A stretch of 64,000 nt of DNA from Coleofasciculus sp040219735. Its GTDB lineage: Bacteria > Cyanobacteriota > Cyanobacteriia > Cyanobacteriales > Coleofasciculaceae. The notes below the pieces were generated by a model. It saw only the letters and a list, made by a program, of their open reading frames with translations, was not told where the DNA came from and searched no databases. The position numbers and the translations under genes were made by a program. Shown one piece after another: positions 43,068 through 49,791 of the stretch. The number at the start of each line of letters is the position of its first letter. Position 1 is the stretch's first letter. The stretch lies in NCBI GenBank assembly GCA_040219735.1, contig JAVJRX010000013.1; one strand, written 5' to 3'.

Positions 43068-43436
43068 CTAACCTAACAAAACCTTTTCCTGGGACAGATC
43101 CGATGAGCTACTGAGCGAGGAAAATTTGGCTGAGAGCATACTGAGAAGGATGGCAATCTGGGCATGATCTGCCTTATCGATTAATTGTTCTATCTCTTCC
43201 TCAAAAGAGAGCGATCGCTTCGGTACAGATGCCCCAAGCACTAGCGAGAAGTAGTATTCTCTTGCCTCAGTCGATAATTTCATCAAAAGCTTACCCAGGT
43301 TTTCAGTAGTCATCGGCTGCCTACCTTTCCTGAAATAGGAAATGGTCTGCTGAGACAAACCTGTCTGTTCGGAGAGCCACTTGGCGCTAACTCCGTAAGT
43401 TCTCAGCGTTTTATCGAAAGCTTTATTCCAGTCCAT
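43068..43436 (-). CDS. XRE-type HTH regulator, divergent from the rep-like gene
   Basis: A 122-residue protein with an N-terminal Cro/CI-type HTH: GVSAKWLSEQTGLSQQTISY followed by FRKGRQPMTTENLGKLL. The C-terminal half (SFEEEIEQLIDKADHAQIAI) is helical and likely dimerises. It is divergently transcribed from the rep-like gene with a palindromic intergenic region, as in copy-control circuits. I infer that it represses its own gene and perhaps the rep-like gene. ATG start. Confidence 0.78.
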   Translation of the reverse strand: MDWNKAFDKTLRTYGVSAKWLSEQTGLSQQTISYFRKGRQPMTTENLGKLLMKLSTEAREYYFSLVLGASVPKRSLSFEEEIEQLIDKADHAQIAILLSMLSAKFSSLSSSSDLSQEKVLLG

Positions 43437-43460
43437 ATTTCGATTTTACGCTTTTTTAGA

Positions 43461-43512
43461 TCAATTAATTATAGATTTAATTGACAAAAAAGTTAAACTG
43501 TTATTTAATTGA
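43461..43512. promoter_or_regulatory. Candidate operator between XRE and rep-like genes
   Basis: tcaattaa (43461-43468) and ttaattga (43477-43484) form an 8-bp inverted repeat with an 8-nt spacer; a third ttaattga lies at 43505-43512. The two ttaattga half-sites are 28 bp apart. The site lies 25 bases before the XRE start codon. Confidence 0.5.
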
Positions 43513-43599
43513 TGAGGTTCACCTAGAAAAATTATAGGGGATAAAAAATTCGCCCTACCCAAAATAGGGCGGGGCAATCCTTCATTATATAGGTAAATT

Positions 43600-44553
43600 A
43601 TGACACAACACTACCGCATGACTCAAGCCGACGCGATCGCCCAGTACAAAGATGGGCTGATTTCTTCCACGGCGTTGATCTACTACTACCTGAAAATCAA
43701 GCTGGCTCCAGACTGGAAGATGACTCTACACCAACGTTCAGTCTGCAAAGAACTGGGAATCAGCAAGGCAGCTTTCTACAAGGGTATTCAACGCTTGAAG
43801 GACAAAGGTCTGATTGATTGGGAGGCTCCCAACGGTGTAGTCGTGAGCTTTGCACAAAGCCAAGACACTTGTGACCAATTGAAAACTGTTGAACGGAGTA
43901 CAGACGCTTGTGATCAATCGGAGACGGTAAAACAGAGCGAAGACTCTTTAGACAAATCAGAGACTTGTTGGACAGATCAGAGACTTGTTGGACAAATCGG
44001 AGACTCGTTGGACAAATTGGAGACTCATTGGACAGATCAGAGACTCGTTGGACAAATTGGAGACTCGTTGGACAGATCGGAGACTCTGTTGGACAAATCG
44101 GAGACTCTGTTGGACAGATCGGAGACTTCATTGGACAAATTGGAGACCCCCACCCCCCCCAACCCCGCTCATATAAACCATTCCCCCGATTCCCCATATT
44201 CTTATCAGATTTTTATCAACTCTCTCTCAGATTGCGAGAGAGAGAGCTTTTTTGAGTTTGGAATGAAAAAGGCAGCAGAGCTACCTAAGCCACCAGTACT
44301 CCCTAAAAAGTGGATTGAGCGAAACTGGCTTGAACTGAGTTCTGAATTTAAAGCTGTGTCATCTCCAGTGTCATCTCCAACACCAAACCAGGTTGACCCA
44401 GAGCTTTATGAGCAACAACGACAAGAACTCCTCTTTGCAGCTTCCCAAGAACTAGCTGAACTTGAAGCTCAGCAGCAAAGATGGAAACAGCAGAAGGCAG
44501 AGCAGTCAAATGCTCCTGGTTACAAATCTTCTATGGGAACACCAGTTTTGTAG
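43600..44553 (+). CDS. Replication-initiator-like wHTH protein with repeat-encoded middle
   Basis: A 317-residue protein. The N-terminal winged helix is clear: DWKMTLHQRSVCKELGISKA then AFYKGIQRLKDKGLIDW, as in plasmid Rep and DnaD-like initiators. Residues about 118-185 are encoded by the 20/21-bp repeats at 43951-44151 and read as a 20-residue super-repeat (SLDKSETCWTDQRLVGQIGD), then as heptads LLDKSET. The C-terminal part has another conserved block (FGMKKAAELPKPPVLPKKWI and ERNWLEL) and a Gln-rich coiled coil. The position between XRE control and a DnaB gene supports an initiator role. The middle differs in base pattern from both ends. Confidence 0.7.
   Translation: MTQHYRMTQADAIAQYKDGLISSTALIYYYLKIKLAPDWKMTLHQRSVCKELGISKAAFYKGIQRLKDKGLIDWEAPNGVVVSFAQSQDTCDQLKTVERSTDACDQSETVKQSEDSLDKSETCWTDQRLVGQIGDSLDKLETHWTDQRLVGQIGDSLDRSETLLDKSETLLDRSETSLDKLETPTPPNPAHINHSPDSPYSYQIFINSLSDCERESFFEFGMKKAAELPKPPVLPKKWIERNWLELSSEFKAVSSPVSSPTPNQVDPELYEQQRQELLFAASQELAELEAQQQRWKQQKAEQSNAPGYKSSMGTPVL
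43951..44151 (+). repeat. Ten iteron-like 20/21-bp repeats inside the rep-like gene
   Basis: Units like gacaaatcggagactcgttg repeat at exact 20-bp steps from 43951 to 44070 (six), then three 21-bp units with an extra base (gagactctgttg), then a last unit ending in a C-run. The third to sixth bases vary mainly between caaat and cagat. Degenerate units continue upstream to about 43890. Iterons of this size are typical of plasmid origins and often lie within or beside rep genes. Confidence 0.85.
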
Positions 44554-44573
44554 TTACACAGAAGCGATGGTGA

Positions 44574-44720
44574 AAGCCCCCGTCTTTTTAGCGGGGGATG
44601 AAACCGAGCCAAGCGTCTAGCTAGCAAACTAAAGTCTGCCTGTCTAGGTTCGGGGAGTTTGGCAATCATTGAAACAGTAGATCAAAAACCAAAGCCGTCC
44701 TTGAAGGACGGGGCTTGTGA
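44574..44720 (+). mobile_element. Gene-less IS605-type element (left end + right end)
   Basis: Left end: agcgatggtg, hairpin cccccgtc-ttttta-gcggggg, gatgaaaccgagccaagcg. The reverse complement of 8875-8940 beside tnpB reads the same except for the hairpin loop. Right end: gccgtccttgaaggacgggg then cttgtgaccc. The roughly 147-bp unit has both ends and no tnpB, a palindrome-associated element that a TnpA could move in trans. It sits between the rep-like gene and dnaB. Confidence 0.65.
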
Positions 44721-46123
44721 CCCAAATTTTTGGTCAAATGGACAAACTTTTTTTTTCATCGATTCAGAACGGGCCTCTGCCTCAGAATGTTGATGCTGAG
44801 GAGTCGATTCTAGGCGGTATAATGCTCGATCCTGGAGCGATGGGTCGGGTGGTTGACCAGCTAAAGCCTGAAGCCTTCTACATCAGCGCCCACCAAGAAA
44901 TCTACCGAGCGGCATTGACTCTATACAACCAGGGAAAGCCAACAGATTTGATGAGTGTCACCACCTGGCTATATGACCATGGCTTATTGGATAAAGTGGG
45001 AGGTCAAAGTAAATTAGCACAGCTTGTCGATCGCACGGTGTCAGCGGTCAACATTGACCGATATGCGGCGTTGGTGATGGACAAACACCTGCGCCGTCAG
45101 TTAATCTTTGCAGGTTACGAAATCGCTCACCTCAGTTACGAGACATGGACAGAGTTAGCTACTATTTTAGAGAAGTCGGAGCAGAAGATTTTTAACTTGA
45201 CGACTATTCAGTCAAGAACTCGCTATCAGCTAGAAGACGCACCCCAGATGAGCGCCCAGCTATTCGTCAATATCGAGACAGGAAAAAGGGCAGGTGAGGT
45301 CGTGGGGTGGTACGACCTTGAGGCATTAACGGGTGGGAAGCACCGCAAGACACTAACTGTGATTGGTGGTGCAACTTCGATGGGAAAGACTCAGGTGATG
45401 CTTTCTCTTTCCCACGCCATCATGACCAAGCTCAATCAGCCTGTTTTGTTCTTTTCCTGTGAGATGGACAAAGACTCCATTAACCAAAGGCTCCTGGCTC
45501 GTCTTTCAGGAATCGACAATAGCCGCCTATTTAGAGGTCCACTACCTGGAGGTATAAGAGAGGACGAGTGGAAATTCTTAGCACAGGCAATAAAGATATT
45601 TAGCGAGCTACCCTGGATGGTCTATGACGAACCTAATCCATCGATTACTACCATTCGCTCCATTGTCAAGCAGGCGATTTTAAGACAAGGGCAGCTAGGT
45701 GCAGTGTTTCTGGATTACGTGCAAATGCTCAATCTGGGGGGGACGGCTCAAAACCGAAACTTAGAACTGGGTCAGATTACGCGAGAGTTAAGAGCGATCG
45801 CAAAGGACTTTGATGTGGCGTTGTATCTTGGCTCTCAGATTAATCGGGATGTGGAAAAACGCCGCAACAAGCGTCCCACAAAGGCGGACTTGAGGGATTC
45901 TGGGGAGATTGCAGAAGCAGCAGATGCTGTGATTATGCTTTACCGCGACGCTTACTACAGCAAAAATCCTTACGACAAAACGATTGAGTTCATTGTTGAT
46001 AAAAACCGGATTTACGGAAAGGTTGGCACAGCCAAGATGCTAGTCAACCTGGAAACCTCCAGGTTTTTGCCCATTGTTGGCAATCCGGTACACGAAGAAA
46101 ACATGCGACACAAATACATCTGA
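44717..46123 (+). CDS. dnaB: Accessory replicative DNA helicase DnaB
   Basis: A 468-residue hexameric helicase. The N-terminal domain begins LPQNVDAEESILGGIMLDPG, the linker and RecA-like core follow with Walker A GGATSMGKTQVM near residues 216-228, LFFSCEMDKDSINQRLLARL, Walker B LGAVFLDYVQML, and the DnaB segment LRDSGEIAEAADAVIMLYRD. It unwinds DNA at forks; here a plasmid- or phage-type copy is likely, as the chromosomal dnaB would lie among housekeeping genes. The GTG start at 44717 falls in the right end of the gene-less IS element; an ATG at 44738 (MDKLFFSSIQNG) is a safer start. A perfect terminator overlaps the stop codon. Confidence 0.9.
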   Translation: MTQIFGQMDKLFFSSIQNGPLPQNVDAEESILGGIMLDPGAMGRVVDQLKPEAFYISAHQEIYRAALTLYNQGKPTDLMSVTTWLYDHGLLDKVGGQSKLAQLVDRTVSAVNIDRYAALVMDKHLRRQLIFAGYEIAHLSYETWTELATILEKSEQKIFNLTTIQSRTRYQLEDAPQMSAQLFVNIETGKRAGEVVGWYDLEALTGGKHRKTLTVIGGATSMGKTQVMLSLSHAIMTKLNQPVLFFSCEMDKDSINQRLLARLSGIDNSRLFRGPLPGGIREDEWKFLAQAIKIFSELPWMVYDEPNPSITTIRSIVKQAILRQGQLGAVFLDYVQMLNLGGTAQNRNLELGQITRELRAIAKDFDVALYLGSQINRDVEKRRNKRPTKADLRDSGEIAEAADAVIMLYRDAYYSKNPYDKTIEFIVDKNRIYGKVGTAKMLVNLETSRFLPIVGNPVHEENMRHKYI

Positions 46124-46165
46124 ACTACCCAGACCTCCACGAAGTAGGTCTGGGTAGTTCATATT
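46122..46165 (+). terminator. Terminator overlapping the dnaB stop codon
   Basis: 15-bp perfect stem gaactacccagacct / aggtctgggtagttc with a 9-nt loop, then ATATTGTT. The stem starts at the second base of the TGA stop. Confidence 0.85.
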
Positions 46166-46351
46166 GTTAACAGCCTCCGGTTCGATCACTGAGTATAGCG
46201 AGAGTACCTAAGCGAGACGTAGACTGGGTTGAGGAACAAAACCCAGCCCAACCTTGAAGCTGTGGGATTTCGCTGACGCAAAGACTTAACGTAATCGCGG
46301 GAGTTCGCTTTCCAACGGTTGTTGTAGTTTCCGTTGTGTCCCCAACGCCTA
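46166..46351. other. Non-coding gap
   Basis: 186 bases, no recognised RNA or ORF; it holds a fragment gactgggttgaggaacaaaa also present as ttgggttgaggaacgaaacc at about 17160, a dispersed repeat. Confidence 0.35.
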
Positions 46352-46516
46352 CTACTTCTTGTCAGGCTTAGACTCAGATTCTGGTTCTGGCAGAGACCTG
46401 ATGAACTCTCGCAGAATATCTGTCTTAGTTCTGCCAGTGCGCTTACTATAAGCCTCTATCCGGTCTAACTCTATTTGAGGTAGCCGGATAGTTAGTTGTC
46501 GAGATGTCGTTGACAT
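46352..46516 (-). CDS. Ribbon-helix-helix (CopG-type) small regulator
   Basis: A 54-residue protein: MSTTSRQLTIRLPQIELDRI, EAYSKRTGRTKTDILREFIR, SLPEPESESKPDKK. The beta strand (RQLTIRLP), helix A, the turn SKRTGRT and helix B are classic RHH. It is a minus-strand gene alone between dnaB and the structured segment to its right. Such proteins act as antitoxins, copy-number repressors or relaxosome parts. No toxin gene is adjacent. Confidence 0.75.
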   Translation of the reverse strand: MSTTSRQLTIRLPQIELDRIEAYSKRTGRTKTDILREFIRSLPEPESESKPDKK

Positions 46517-46529
46517 TGCTGTATAAAGC

Positions 46530-46964
46530 GTGTACTGTAAGTCTACGAGACATGTACAATTCGCATACAGCCTATGGAGCAGACTAAGAGCAAGTGAACA
46601 GCTCCCAAGTCGGCATGACTACTGTGGATACCCCACCCAAAAAAAGGGCTTCAAGAGAGTACCCATAGAAACACGCCGCCGATCCAATCCGGGTCAGAAG
46701 CCCACCCATGCATAACCGAATGCATAAGGACTTGCCACGACCCCCAGACAAGGAATCAAGCAGAACCTGGGAAAGCTTAAAAAAGCTTGTGTCCAGGACA
46801 GATCCCCTATCCGGCTAGAACCCATTCTAAGCCCAAGGAAAGTAGACGCTTCTCACAAAGAGCGTCTAACCCGTCATGCACATATTCCCAAAAAGCCAGG
46901 GCTGACGCATAGCCCCTCTGGAAAAGAGGGCAGATTGGAAAGCCCATCACCCATCTGCATCGCC
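46530..46964. other. Hairpin-rich non-coding stretch, candidate RNA or origin
   Basis: 435 bases with several short stems: atgcat-aaccga-atgcat (46709-46724), aagctt-aaa-aagctt (about 46775-46789), agacgct-tctcacaaag-agcgtct (about 46844-46868) and ccctct-gg-aaaa-gaggg type (about 46915-46930). A weak 36-codon frame runs 46708-46818 (MHNRMHKDLPRPPDKESSRT). The stems could be a structural RNA, an origin or oriT. Undecided. Confidence 0.4.
46708..46818 (+). CDS. Possible 36-residue peptide
   Basis: MHNRMHKDLPRPPDKESSRT, WESLKKLVSRTDPLSG. Protein-like charge mix but no RBS and no known relatives. Given only as an option for this stretch. Confidence 0.2.
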   Translation: MHNRMHKDLPRPPDKESSRTWESLKKLVSRTDPLSG

Positions 46965-47183
46965 ATGAATAATTGGACAAGAAAACACAACAAATTTAGC
47001 GTACAGAATCGACTCACCCCCACCGCCAGAGAATTATGGCAGTGGCTGCTCGATGAAATGCCCGAAGGCAGCAACGAAATTATCGATCTGCGTGACAAGC
47101 TTTCAGCCATTCGCTGTGCTGCAAGGGGTAAAATTTGCCCGGAACCTTCGTATTCTGCGTCATCTTTGCTATTTTTGATTTAA
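46965..47183 (+). CDS. Truncated cyanobacterial plasmid-type protein
   Basis: A 72-residue frame starting at the ATG 46965-46967: MNNWTRKHNKFSVQNRLTPT, ARELWQWLLDEMPEGSNEII, DLRDKLSAI. This resembles the start of longer cyanobacterial proteins seen near mobile-element genes, which normally continue with a winged-helix part. Here the end after about residue 50 (RCAARGKICPEPSYSASSLL) does not look related, so a deletion or frameshift is likely. It stands just before a cluster of three HTH regulators. Confidence 0.5.
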   Translation: MNNWTRKHNKFSVQNRLTPTARELWQWLLDEMPEGSNEIIDLRDKLSAIRCAARGKICPEPSYSASSLLFLI

Positions 47184-47186
47184 CTG

Positions 47187-47251
47187 ATTGGTGAACCAAT
47201 TCGCTAATTAGTTAAAATAATTATGGTTTATAATTCGCTTATCAGTGAATT
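47187..47251. promoter_or_regulatory. Candidate operators before the XRE-like gene
   Basis: attggtgaaccaat (47187-47200) is a 6-bp-arm palindrome. aattcgct occurs at 47199-47206 and again at 47232-47239, 33 bp (three turns) apart; the second belongs to aattcgct-tatc-agtgaatt, an inverted repeat with one mismatch. They lie 20-85 bases before the ATG at 47271. Confidence 0.4.
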
Positions 47252-47270
47252 AACCTTTATAAAACTTTAC

Positions 47271-47633
47271 ATGGCTAAACCCATAACGCCCCTTTTAGAA
47301 TGGCTGTGCGATGAGCAAGGCGACATCTCTGGCAAAGATTTAGCTGAGGTTTCAGGTATTGCACCACAAACTTGGAGTAAAGTCAGACAAGGCAAGCAGG
47401 ATTTGTCGAGTGATTTAGTCTGGCGGGTAATGTGTGCGATCGCATTACTTCGTCCCAATTCTGAGGCGGCGCGAGTCGTGTCTATCGTAGAAGGGAAACC
47501 GTCTCAGACTCATCAAAGCATTAGCGCCAGTCTCTCTGAGATGATTAGGGTTGCGGACGAGGAAGAACTGGAAGCTGCCATGTTGCAAATTGTCCGTCGA
47601 ATGTTCCGGCGTCAAACAGCACAGACGCGATGA
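47271..47633 (+). CDS. HTH (XRE-like) regulator
   Basis: A 120-residue protein. The HTH is DISGKDLAEVSGIAPQTWSK followed by VRQGKQDLSSDLVWRVMCAI; the C-terminus (IRVADEEELEAAMLQIVRRM) is a helical dimer part. I choose ATG 47271-47273 (MAKPITP); an earlier in-frame ATG at 47223 would place the operator sequences inside the coding region. The next gene follows after 25 nt, another XRE protein. They may be an operon for element control. Confidence 0.72.
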   Translation: MAKPITPLLEWLCDEQGDISGKDLAEVSGIAPQTWSKVRQGKQDLSSDLVWRVMCAIALLRPNSEAARVVSIVEGKPSQTHQSISASLSEMIRVADEEELEAAMLQIVRRMFRRQTAQTR

Positions 47634-47658
47634 AAGAAGCGCCTGCTAGGATTTTCTT

Positions 47659-47994
47659 ATGGACTTGAGGAAAGAGTTATTTGAAGCAGTCGAACGATGT
47701 GGTTTAACGGCGAAGGAGTTAAGCCAGCGCTCTGGCGTCAGCGAGGCTCAGATTTCTCGCTTTCGTTCGGGTGGAAATATAGCTTTTAGGAATTTTCAAA
47801 AGCTGGTTGATGGGTTACCGCCTGGTGCGTTCCTGCCGACATCCTCTGAATCGCAAACTAGCGAGGAAATAGCCAACGCGCTAGAGCGGCTAGCTCAAAA
47901 AGTGCGGCGTCGAGTTAAAGAAAAATCTCCTAGTACCAGTGAATCCACTAATTCGGATCTACAAGAAGCACTGGTAATAACGAAATGTAAATAA
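47659..47994 (+). CDS. XRE-family HTH regulator
   Basis: A 111-residue protein: EAVERCGLTAKELSQRSGVS, EAQISRFRSGGNIAFRNFQK, LVDGLPPGAF is a clear Cro/CI HTH; the rest (SEEIANALERLAQKVRRRVK) is basic and coiled. It lies 25 nt after the previous HTH gene. It could be the second half of a two-repressor switch, or the antitoxin-like regulator of a neighbour. No phage structural genes are near. Confidence 0.75.
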   Translation: MDLRKELFEAVERCGLTAKELSQRSGVSEAQISRFRSGGNIAFRNFQKLVDGLPPGAFLPTSSESQTSEEIANALERLAQKVRRRVKEKSPSTSESTNSDLQEALVITKCK

Positions 47995-48312
47995 ATTACG
48001 GTAGACATAGTTGAACCTAAACCCTTACACAATCTAGGTTTGGGAGTTAGCAATAATTTTACTACTAAAGCAAAATGGTATTACTGTGTTGTGCCAGTTC
48101 GTTTAATGACTCAACTCTCGTTCGAGGTTTTATCCAAAATGGCTGTGAACCATTATTTCTTACAAACTGTCCAGTGTGCCAGTTAAAAGGGCGGAATCTG
48201 GGTTGAGCTAAGCTGTAGCTCTAATGAGCTACTAAGTAGTCATCACAGAGAGTGCCAATTTCACGTCAGTTAGGCTAAACGCGAAACGAAGCAGGAACCG
48301 AGTAAGGAGAGT
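47995..48312. other. Non-coding gap with RBS of the lipase gene
   Basis: 318 bases without a gene or clear hairpin. AAGGAGA at 48304-48310 is the RBS of the next gene and decides its start (ATG 48316-48318). Confidence 0.45.
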
Positions 48313-48315
48313 GTG

Positions 48316-49770
48316 ATGGCGAAAGAACGGATGCGGGATCTTGTGGTGCTGTTACCTGGAGTAATGGGTAGTGTTCTACAGAAAGATGGGAAGGATATAT
48401 GGACTACTGGTCGGGCTACCAGAGCTGCATTGACTGGCTTAGGTTCTTCGTCGTTGCAGCAACTTAAGCTGGAGGAAGATGACCCTGATGTTGATGATTT
48501 GGAGGATGGAATCCAGGCAAATTCTTTGATTACAGTTCCTCATTTAATTGCAGGGCTGACCAAAATTGACGATTATTCAGCGCTCTCACGTCTGATTACT
48601 GATAACTTTAATGTAATTAAAGCAAATGCGGATGACGACCGACCGGCGAATTTTTTCGAGTTTCCCTACGACTGGCGTCGTGATTGCCGGGTTAACGCTC
48701 GGTTATTAAAAAAGCTGATTGACCGACGGTTACCGCAGTGGCGAGAATACAGTGGTGCTAAAGACGCGAAAGTAATCCTACTAGCACATAGTATGGGAGG
48801 CTTAATTTCCCGTTATTATTTGGAAGTGTTAGAGGGGTGGCGCGACTGCCGAACTCTAGTAACTTTTGGCACCCCTTATCGAGGTGCAGTTGACGCCGTG
48901 AACTACCTAGCAAATGGATACAAAAAACTATTTGTTGAGCTAACTGAGGTGGTGCGTTCGTTTACCTCCATCTATCAGCTACTGCCAATCTACGAGATGG
49001 TTAACGTTGCTGGCAAGTACCAGCGAGTAGCGGAGACAGACGGTATCCCCAATGTGGTGAAAGAGCGAGCAGAACAGGCTTTAGCATTCCATCGAGAGAT
49101 TGAAACTGCTGTAAACGAACACCGGAAGGATGAACAGTACCGAGAGTCAGGATACAAAACGATACCAGTGGTCGGTACTAGGCAGGATACTCTCCAATCC
49201 GCTGAGCTATCTGATGGAAAACTTACAGTTAACCACGAACTACCAGCATGGATCGATGATCCTCTTTTGGGAGAAGGAGATGGAACCGTACCTCGCTTAT
49301 CAGCCATTCCAATTGAACTTTCTGACGAGTATCGGGAAACCTTTATTGCAGAGCGGCACAGCTCCTTGCAGAAAAGCTTACCAGTATTAAATGATTTGCG
49401 CGATCGCCTCAAGCAGATGCAAATCTCATCAAACTTGAAGGCAATTCGCGGTCCCGAACCTAGTAAGGAAGCGGCAGAACGGGCAGCTATTAGTCTTAAT
49501 CTCGATGACCTATATATAGCCAGTGAACCCGTTGATCTACGTGCTAAACTTCTGAATTTGAGCGCAGACCCTGGAGTGCTCATAGCAAACATCACCCCTG
49601 TTAGTGGGGATGGAAAGCGGCTCAAGCTTGAGTTTCAAGAACAGGAACAGCAGTGGGTACTAGCTCTCGATGATTTGGCTCCAGGGCTATATCGTCTAGA
49701 AGTACGGACTCGCAAAGCTGGTTCCTTAGCTCCAACACCCGTACACGACCTGTTTGAAGTAGTTGGGTGA
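48316..49770 (+). CDS. LCAT-like alpha/beta-hydrolase (lipase/acyltransferase fold)
   Basis: A 484-residue hydrolase of the lecithin:cholesterol acyltransferase group. It opens MRDLVVLLPGVMGSVLQ, as LCAT-type proteins do. The catalytic set is complete: Ser in LLAHSMGGLISRYY near residue 159, Asp in GEGDGTVPRLSAIP, and His in AERHSSLQKSL. The C-terminal 100 residues (LIANITPVSGDGKRLKLEFQ) form a beta sandwich. No signal peptide, so it acts in the cytoplasm. The next gene follows after 21 nt and encodes a transglutaminase-like/FGE protein; the pair resembles effector-receptor pairs in cyanobacterial conflict systems, with membrane lipid as the likely target. Confidence 0.82.
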   Translation: MAKERMRDLVVLLPGVMGSVLQKDGKDIWTTGRATRAALTGLGSSSLQQLKLEEDDPDVDDLEDGIQANSLITVPHLIAGLTKIDDYSALSRLITDNFNVIKANADDDRPANFFEFPYDWRRDCRVNARLLKKLIDRRLPQWREYSGAKDAKVILLAHSMGGLISRYYLEVLEGWRDCRTLVTFGTPYRGAVDAVNYLANGYKKLFVELTEVVRSFTSIYQLLPIYEMVNVAGKYQRVAETDGIPNVVKERAEQALAFHREIETAVNEHRKDEQYRESGYKTIPVVGTRQDTLQSAELSDGKLTVNHELPAWIDDPLLGEGDGTVPRLSAIPIELSDEYRETFIAERHSSLQKSLPVLNDLRDRLKQMQISSNLKAIRGPEPSKEAAERAAISLNLDDLYIASEPVDLRAKLLNLSADPGVLIANITPVSGDGKRLKLEFQEQEQQWVLALDDLAPGLYRLEVRTRKAGSLAPTPVHDLFEVVG

Positions 49771-49791
49771 GCTTTACTCAAAGAGGGCGTA

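Noticed and set aside
43951..44151. CRISPR array
   Set aside because: Units are 20-21 bp with no unique spacers; the repeats are contiguous and lie inside a gene.
43965..44255. Alternate-frame ORFs over the 20-bp repeats
   Set aside because: The repeats are open in all frames because of their sequence; only the frame with the wHTH is a gene.
46150..46200. tRNA-like ggttcgatc
   Set aside because: No cloverleaf arms can be drawn around it; the flanks match a terminator and a dispersed repeat.
46530..46715. Plus-strand 61-residue ORF
   Set aside because: Lies over hairpin-rich DNA, has no RBS, and the amino-acid pattern does not look folded.
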